A stretch of DNA of 64,000 nucleotides from Metallyticus violacea (lineage: Eukaryota > Arthropoda > Insecta > Mantodea > Metallyticidae), in assembly GCA_030762175.1 (NCBI GenBank), contig CM060835.1:83726001-83790000 (forward strand), in the 5' to 3' direction. The stretch's first letter is position 1. Each line of letters starts with the position of its first letter. The position numbers and the translations under genes are program-made. The notes under the pieces were generated by a model. It ran no database searches. It saw only the letters and a program-made list of their open reading frames with translations, and had not been told where the DNA came from. This document shows, in pieces, positions 59,227 to 64,000 of the stretch.

Positions 59227-59490
59227 GTCCTCATAGGGTGTTAGTACCGTTCATCTCATCGTACTTGCCTCCTACACCCAAGATCGCGGGTTCAATCCCG
59301 GCCAGGACCGATGGATTTTTTTTCGGGCGTAAAAATCCTAAGTATGTCTTCCTTCGGAAGGGAAGTAAAGCCGTGTGTCCCGTGTTGTACATTTACGGCA
59401 CGATAAAGAACCTCAAACCTGAAAGAAGAGACCTCTGAAAATAATTTATCGGCCGTTTCACGCCCTGAGCTGAATGGGACGCTGATAACA
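59227..59490 (+). mobile_element. SINE-A copy 6, eroded head and tail
   Basis: Plus-strand copy with a well-preserved box B (GCGGGTTCAATCCCGGCCAG) and body (TTCGGGCGTAAAAATCCTAA, CTTCCTTCGGAAGGGAAGTA, ATTTATCGGCCGTTTCACGC). Box A is degenerate, and the terminal hairpin stops after GGGACGCTGATAAC. A 66-codon frame over it is SINE translation. Confidence 0.85.
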
Positions 59491-59529
59491 TCGATGGTAT
59501 TATGGATAAACGGGGCTGTAATGTCATTT

Positions 59530-60189
59530 TGAAAAATGAACTAAAAAGGGTAAAATTCAGGGATATTACAGCACGTTTCAGCAGACAACGACCTTAAGCA
59601 TGCGGCTGAGGTTGACAAGTTATGGCAAATTTGGAATATTTCAAAACAAATCATCTGGTCAATCTTCAGATCTCAGTCCAGTGGTGGATAGTTTTGAAGA
59701 GAAGAGTTCTTAAAGGTGAAAGCTATCCTTAAGAAGAATTAAATACTATTATTGCAAAAGAATGGCAAAAACTTGAACTAAAATTGCTAACATCCGCAGA
59801 AGCTGTGATTAAAGCAAAAAGAGTACTCAAAAAAATTTTAAAACTGTAATTTGGACATTATGGAGAATTATGCAGAAGAAATTATAATAAAAGGTACCCA
59901 CAATTTTGACTTGCTAGCCTGTTTCCAATACTTAATGGTTTCGGTTTAGACGAAATTGACAAAGTTCTTAACACCTTGGACCTCGTAAGAAATGCAATTA
60001 ACCTTACAGAGCATCTGAGTATGAATGTGGTTTCAGTGCTATAAACATAATCGTCAATTAACTCAGAACATAACTGCTAGCACTGTTTCATCTATGGTGT
60101 TCATAAAATTCAACGGACCACCAGTTTCTAGCTGCAACGCTAGCTGTACGTTATTGCATCACCGCTCATTAGGTGATCACGACAGTTAA
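59530..60189 (+). pseudogene. hAT-superfamily transposase relic, C-terminal end
   Basis: The clear part is 60014-60189. SEYECGFSAINIIVNQLR, then after a small frameshift NITASTVSSMVFIKFNGPPV, followed by LHHRSLGDHDS and a TAA. This matches the dimerisation tail of insect hAT-like proteins (SECERGFSAMN...LRN.L.V..VSSL.FI..NGPPL). Upstream traces such as LTSAEAVIKAKRVLKKI are only weakly assignable. Its sequence type differs from the hAT fragment at 41.7 kb. Confidence 0.7.
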
Positions 60190-62533
60190 CAGACAGCGAA
60201 CAAGAGCAGAGGGAGGAATGGACGTTCTTTTAATTGGCTATAATTATTTAATCAGGTATTATTTTCTTAATTTTCAAGTGTTAAGTGGGGAATGGTAGCT
60301 TTTTTTTTTTAAAAAAGTCGTCGCATTACTACTATCAATAAAACAATTTCTCGAAGCGCCGTGAAGCTATTTTTTACGGCTTCATCCCTAAATATAATCA
60401 GTAATAATAATTAAATCTAATCATGAACAATAAGTTACAATCTAAGTTAATAATTCGTGAACCACAGGGATTACCATGGACATTTATTGAGCGCATATTG
60501 TGTCTAAGTCTCAGGCTGTTTTGAGAAATCGGAAACGTCTGGCAACTCCGATTATCGAAGGGTCGATAAAAACTGATGGAAGCTAACATTTCCACGAACT
60601 TTACAAAATCTAGTCTAACCATGACTATAATTGTAGTAGGTAAAATATCATAAAAACTCCGAAAGTACATTAAATAGACCCTGTGAAGTTTGTTCTTTTA
60701 TTTTTAGCATCCCTACCTAAACTGTAATGGCTTCCCATCAATTAAGTAACATTCTGTATAAATTGTCATCATTGGTCTACGAAACTATTAACAGTAGAAT
60801 AGAGATAGGCGAATTCAGGTTAGCTAGATTAGAGAATACATTAAGCAGGTCGTTGTATTGGCGAATCAACCAGCTCTACTTGTCTTTGTTTTGCCATCCC
60901 TTTCTCTCTCCAGCCTTGCACAAATAGCTAATAACCTCTACATAGTTAATGAACAGTAAAATGTTTCACCAGGTACTAGTTTTGAAGCTGGGTATCGTTA
61001 TTAACAACAGCAATTCCATAATTATGGTTTAACCGTTGTCTAATTGCCAAGTAACTATGGATTATTTGCGTTGCCACTTAACCTCAAAATGCGTCGTCTG
61101 TCCTTGGATAAATAATAGTATTAAACAATGTTTCGTCGTTTCACGAGAGAATAACGTAGCAGGAAAAAATATCCGGGAATAAATGCGTTCAATGGTGAAA
61201 GATGAGGAAAAAATCCCGAACTCTCCTGAGATAAAATCTGCAATTTTCAGAATTTGTGCCAGGTTTCTCAAGCATTTTCAAAGGGCCTAATTTCAACCTT
61301 TGACGTTGTGTAATGATTGGATTATTTTAGTGATGGATTTATCAACACATTTATACAAGTCCCTTATTTTGGTGCCGTTCAGTCCTAAAAAATGGTTATC
61401 ATTTCTCAAGCCGCTCTGCTCGGCCTCCAGTAGCAGTTGCTTCAGCTGTTTATAATAAAATGTTAGGTTAGATTAGATAGGGTAGGCTAGTTGGAGAAAC
61501 AGGTGGGGATGACAATGCTTGTATATGTGTGCCTGCGTGCAGCTATATGTAAACAACTGCGTTTCAATTTCGGTGCTGATTTTCAGATCCACACTAGATT
61601 AAACACTTTTTTCTTATTTTTCTATAGTGGGCGCACTTTTTCTTGGGCGTTATTTTCCCGGATTCAGAATAACTTTCTCATTCCTCTCTTGTACTCTATA
61701 TTGTTTGTTACAAGAAATGTTTGCCTCTTTTGTTTTCATTTCATTTCAGTTCTAATGTGCTTAGTATGTGTTAATTTTGCTTTCCTTGCTAGAATTAAGT
61801 TTAGCTTTATCACAGCTCATTTTAACAATTTATTTTAATTAATGGGATTTTGTTTAAACCGCGACCACCAGCCGCTCATTATCGACTGTAGCTATTTTGA
61901 GCTGAATTAACTGCTGGGATCAATTGCCTAGGTGAGGCTTTTCCTGCATTTTGCTTGCAATGAAAAAATGAATGCCAAGCAAAGACAGCATGAACTCAGA
62001 ACTTTATTCTGTAGAGAATGATATTTTCATACTAGAACACGGTGACGTTTCTATATTGCAAACCACAAGTAAAACTTTTAGAATAACAGGGGAGAGTGAA
62101 TATAAACATTTAAAGGAGTTGATGTGAATGTGTTGGAAGCTAGCAACCCACTCACAAACCCGATAAAGTGCGTCGACTTTTATAGCTAAAATTGCACCAA
62201 AAAGGATAAAATGGCGGCTAGTATGTTGACGTCACTTTTATACCAACAGCAAGAAATGCACAGCAAAATGGGTAAGGGATAAATCTGTAAAAATTGAAAT
62301 TGCTAACTAATTCATATACATATACTAACGTATGCCTAATCTCTTGTATGCTGTAAACCAGAGAACCCGATGGTATACGGCTCGCTACTGCCTCCCGGCC
62401 TCCGCTCGTCTCCTATTCGTTAAGAATTGTAAAATATGTAACGAAAAATTTAATTGCAAACCACTGAAAGTGATGCACAGAAGCGGCCTGATGGAGGAAA
62501 ATAGAAGATGTACATGCGGAAATGCCAATTAAT
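60190..62533. other. No feature recognised
   Basis: Mixed AT-rich sequence. Frames at 60727-60927 and 61491-61838 have no recognised motif, and the latter opens at TTG. Confidence 0.4.
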
Positions 62534-62815
62534 TTTTTTAATGGTGTTTAACGCCCGTTTTTACTGCTGAGGCACCACAGGCAGTGGACACTGATGATAC
62601 ATGAGATGAAATGATATAATGGGAAAGGATTTTTTTCTTTTTAAGGAAGGAAACGCTCCAGGCCTAAGTTTAGGGCATACCTCCCCGGTATTTGCCATTT
62701 ATGAGGAATGCGGAAAACCTGAAAAAAAGTCTGTCCGGGAGGACGGTCCTGGCGGGATTCGAACTCCAGACCTCCCGCTCCTGAATCCACGCCTTAACGA
62801 CCTCGGCCACCCGTG
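62534..62815 (-). mobile_element. SINE-B copy 6, near full length
   Basis: Minus-strand SINE-B with complete head (CACGGGTGGCCGAGGTCGTT, GAGTTCGAATCCCGCCAGGA), GTATGCCCTAAACTTAGGCC and 3' part AGCAGTAAAAACGGGCGTTA ending AACACCATT. ATTAAT-type sequence on both sides may be a short, eroded target duplication. The 108-codon plus frame over it is SINE translation. Confidence 0.9.
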
Positions 62816-63114
62816 TTATATTAATAATGCACACCTAAGTCTAAGGGCCAGTGTATGGGACAACGGACTGCAATTGTTCACACCGTGCTATAATAATGTC
62901 TCCACTCATCCTCCTGTTATTTTAGGTAAGTTTAAAACTGGCTAACATATACGGAAGTTTCGTTTAGGATAGTACTTTAAAAGCTAAAACGTAAAACTAG
63001 TGCTGGGACAACAGTAACAATTATCAATATATGACCTTTCCAAACGCTTTCATTCTCAATCTATGGTTCTCCTTATATTTCTATAAATAATTTTAGGATA
63101 TGATGTTAATATCA
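62816..63114. other. No feature recognised
   Basis: Short spacer without boxes or frames of note. Confidence 0.4.
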
Positions 63115-63300
63115 TCTCTGTACACTAGTAGTAGTGTTTGCGACTACTACTCCAGAGATCCTGGGTTTCGATTCCCGTTCAATTATAAGATCTTTTTCTG
63201 TGTTTATCATTGCCACGAGAAGGTTAACGTCAGATAACTTCAAGATGTCAAGGACTCCGAGCCCAATTACGCCATCATTCATTTATTTCATTCATCACTA
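63115..63300 (+). mobile_element. SINE-C copy 2
   Basis: The tRNA-like head includes a perfect anticodon-arm-like hairpin AGTAGTAG..CTACTACT (63127-63151) and CTGGGTTTCGATTCCCG (box B with one extra T). The 3' part GAGAAGGTTAACGTCAGATA followed by ACTTCAAG matches SINE-C copy 1. It ends in a CATCATTCATTTATTTCATT tail. Confidence 0.6.
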
Positions 63301-64000
63301 TAGATAAGTCTACAGTTAAATCTACAGATGTGGTGATAAGACAAATGCAGGCAAAGCGATAATAAATTATCAATAAGGAATTAAAATGATTTTAAAATAT
63401 ATTTTTTTTCCCCATTTCTTCTGTTAATCTTAGCTGATTACTATTTTCTAATAGAGTAATAACATTTTTAAAAAGTTTTCGTGTATCAATACTTCATATA
63501 AATGTGATTTTAACTCTTTCTGTGTTATATGTGCTCTATTCATTTCGTATAAGATTTGCATTTTCCGTTTTAATTTTTTTCTGTCATATCCTTATTAGTA
63601 TATCTAAAGCGCACACACGCCACTTGCAATCATTTGATGACATTCCTTTCTTCAGTTACTAAAGAAAGACCCACAAACGCACACACAGACGACAGAATAG
63701 AAAGCAAAGGAGATATTGAAATGAATGAAAATGAAGCAGAGGAGAGTTGTCCGGGAGAGGGAAGGCGAAGTTTTAAGACTCCATGTAGTGATTAGTGGGT
63801 GCCAAAGTTTCTTGCACTACGTGTTGCACTTACCGAAGGTTCCAGATGCGGCATTGCCACAACACTTTCTTTTATCGATTTTCCTCTTGTCTGCTCACTG
63901 CAGTACAGTGCGGTACCCATCGACCTTACCTATCTGCAATATGAAACTTCCTTAATACAGAATCTACAACATAACACATGTTACATCCTTAGAGCCTTGT
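63301..64000. other. No feature recognised
   Basis: AT-rich, then a mixed region with a 76-codon plus frame at 63725-63955 lacking recognised motifs. Confidence 0.4.

Noticed and set aside
61491..61838. 115-codon plus frame, strongly hydrophobic
   Set aside because: TTG start and Phe/Leu-rich composition expected from T-rich DNA.
62619..62945. 108-codon plus frame containing GGIRTPDLPLLNPRLND
   Set aside because: It is translation of SINE-B in antisense. Similar phrases arise wherever this SINE is read through and do not indicate a gene.

Overview
The window looks like repeat-dense intergenic or intronic DNA from an arthropod, most likely an insect with a large genome. The composition is AT-rich (roughly one third GC by eye). 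There are no long open frames, no operon structure and no bacterial signals. Nearly every recognisable piece is a decayed transposable element. The mix (insect-type mariner and Tc1 relics, I/jockey-type LINEs, hAT tails, several tRNA-derived SINE families) fits insects. A polyneopteran (cockroach, termite or stick insect) is plausible from memory of similar SINEs, but the sequence alone cannot prove it. I recognise no host gene with confidence.

Layout. 0-10 kb: a mariner 3' end joined to a SINE, a 52-bp LINE 3'-end insertion with a perfect 13-bp target duplication, SINE-A copies at 3.2 and 8.4 kb, a CpG-rich patch with a perfect NRF-1 palindrome at 4.3 kb, and a minus-strand DDE transposase relic at 5.4-6.4 kb. 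10-20 kb: a LINE 3' end (12.67-13.55 kb, minus) with a poly(A) tail and 12-bp target duplication, inserted into an older ORF1-like relic; one copy of a dispersed repeat at 14.4 kb; a weak helix-turn-helix-like frame at 18.7 kb; and a SINE-B. 20-30 kb: a coding-like relic with one stop, a LINE reverse transcriptase (21.4-23.2 kb, minus) fused to half of a DDE transposase, and SINE relics. 30-42 kb: the second copy of the dispersed repeat, a SINE-B, a jockey-type RT relic, a Tc1-type transposase, two mariners (one carrying a SINE inside its transposase), an hAT tail and a SINE-B. 42-64 kb: SINE-A, SINE-B and SINE-C copies, another DDE transposase relic, a CpG/GA-rich patch at 54.1-54.5 kb, a candidate promoter plus first coding segment at 56.7-57.1 kb, and a second hAT tail at 60 kb.

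How the parts relate. The SINEs have RNA polymerase III box A/B heads and no proteins, so they depend on LINE machinery. A 31-nt terminal hairpin at the LINE 3' end is matched 30/31 by the 52-bp insertion at 2.28 kb. SINE-A ends in a similar but not identical hairpin and SINE-C has a shorter related one, which suggests a shared mobilising LINE lineage. Seven Tc1/mariner-superfamily relics were found, all broken by frameshifts, stops or lost catalytic residues. No CRISPR array, rRNA, true tRNA gene or intact autonomous element was seen.
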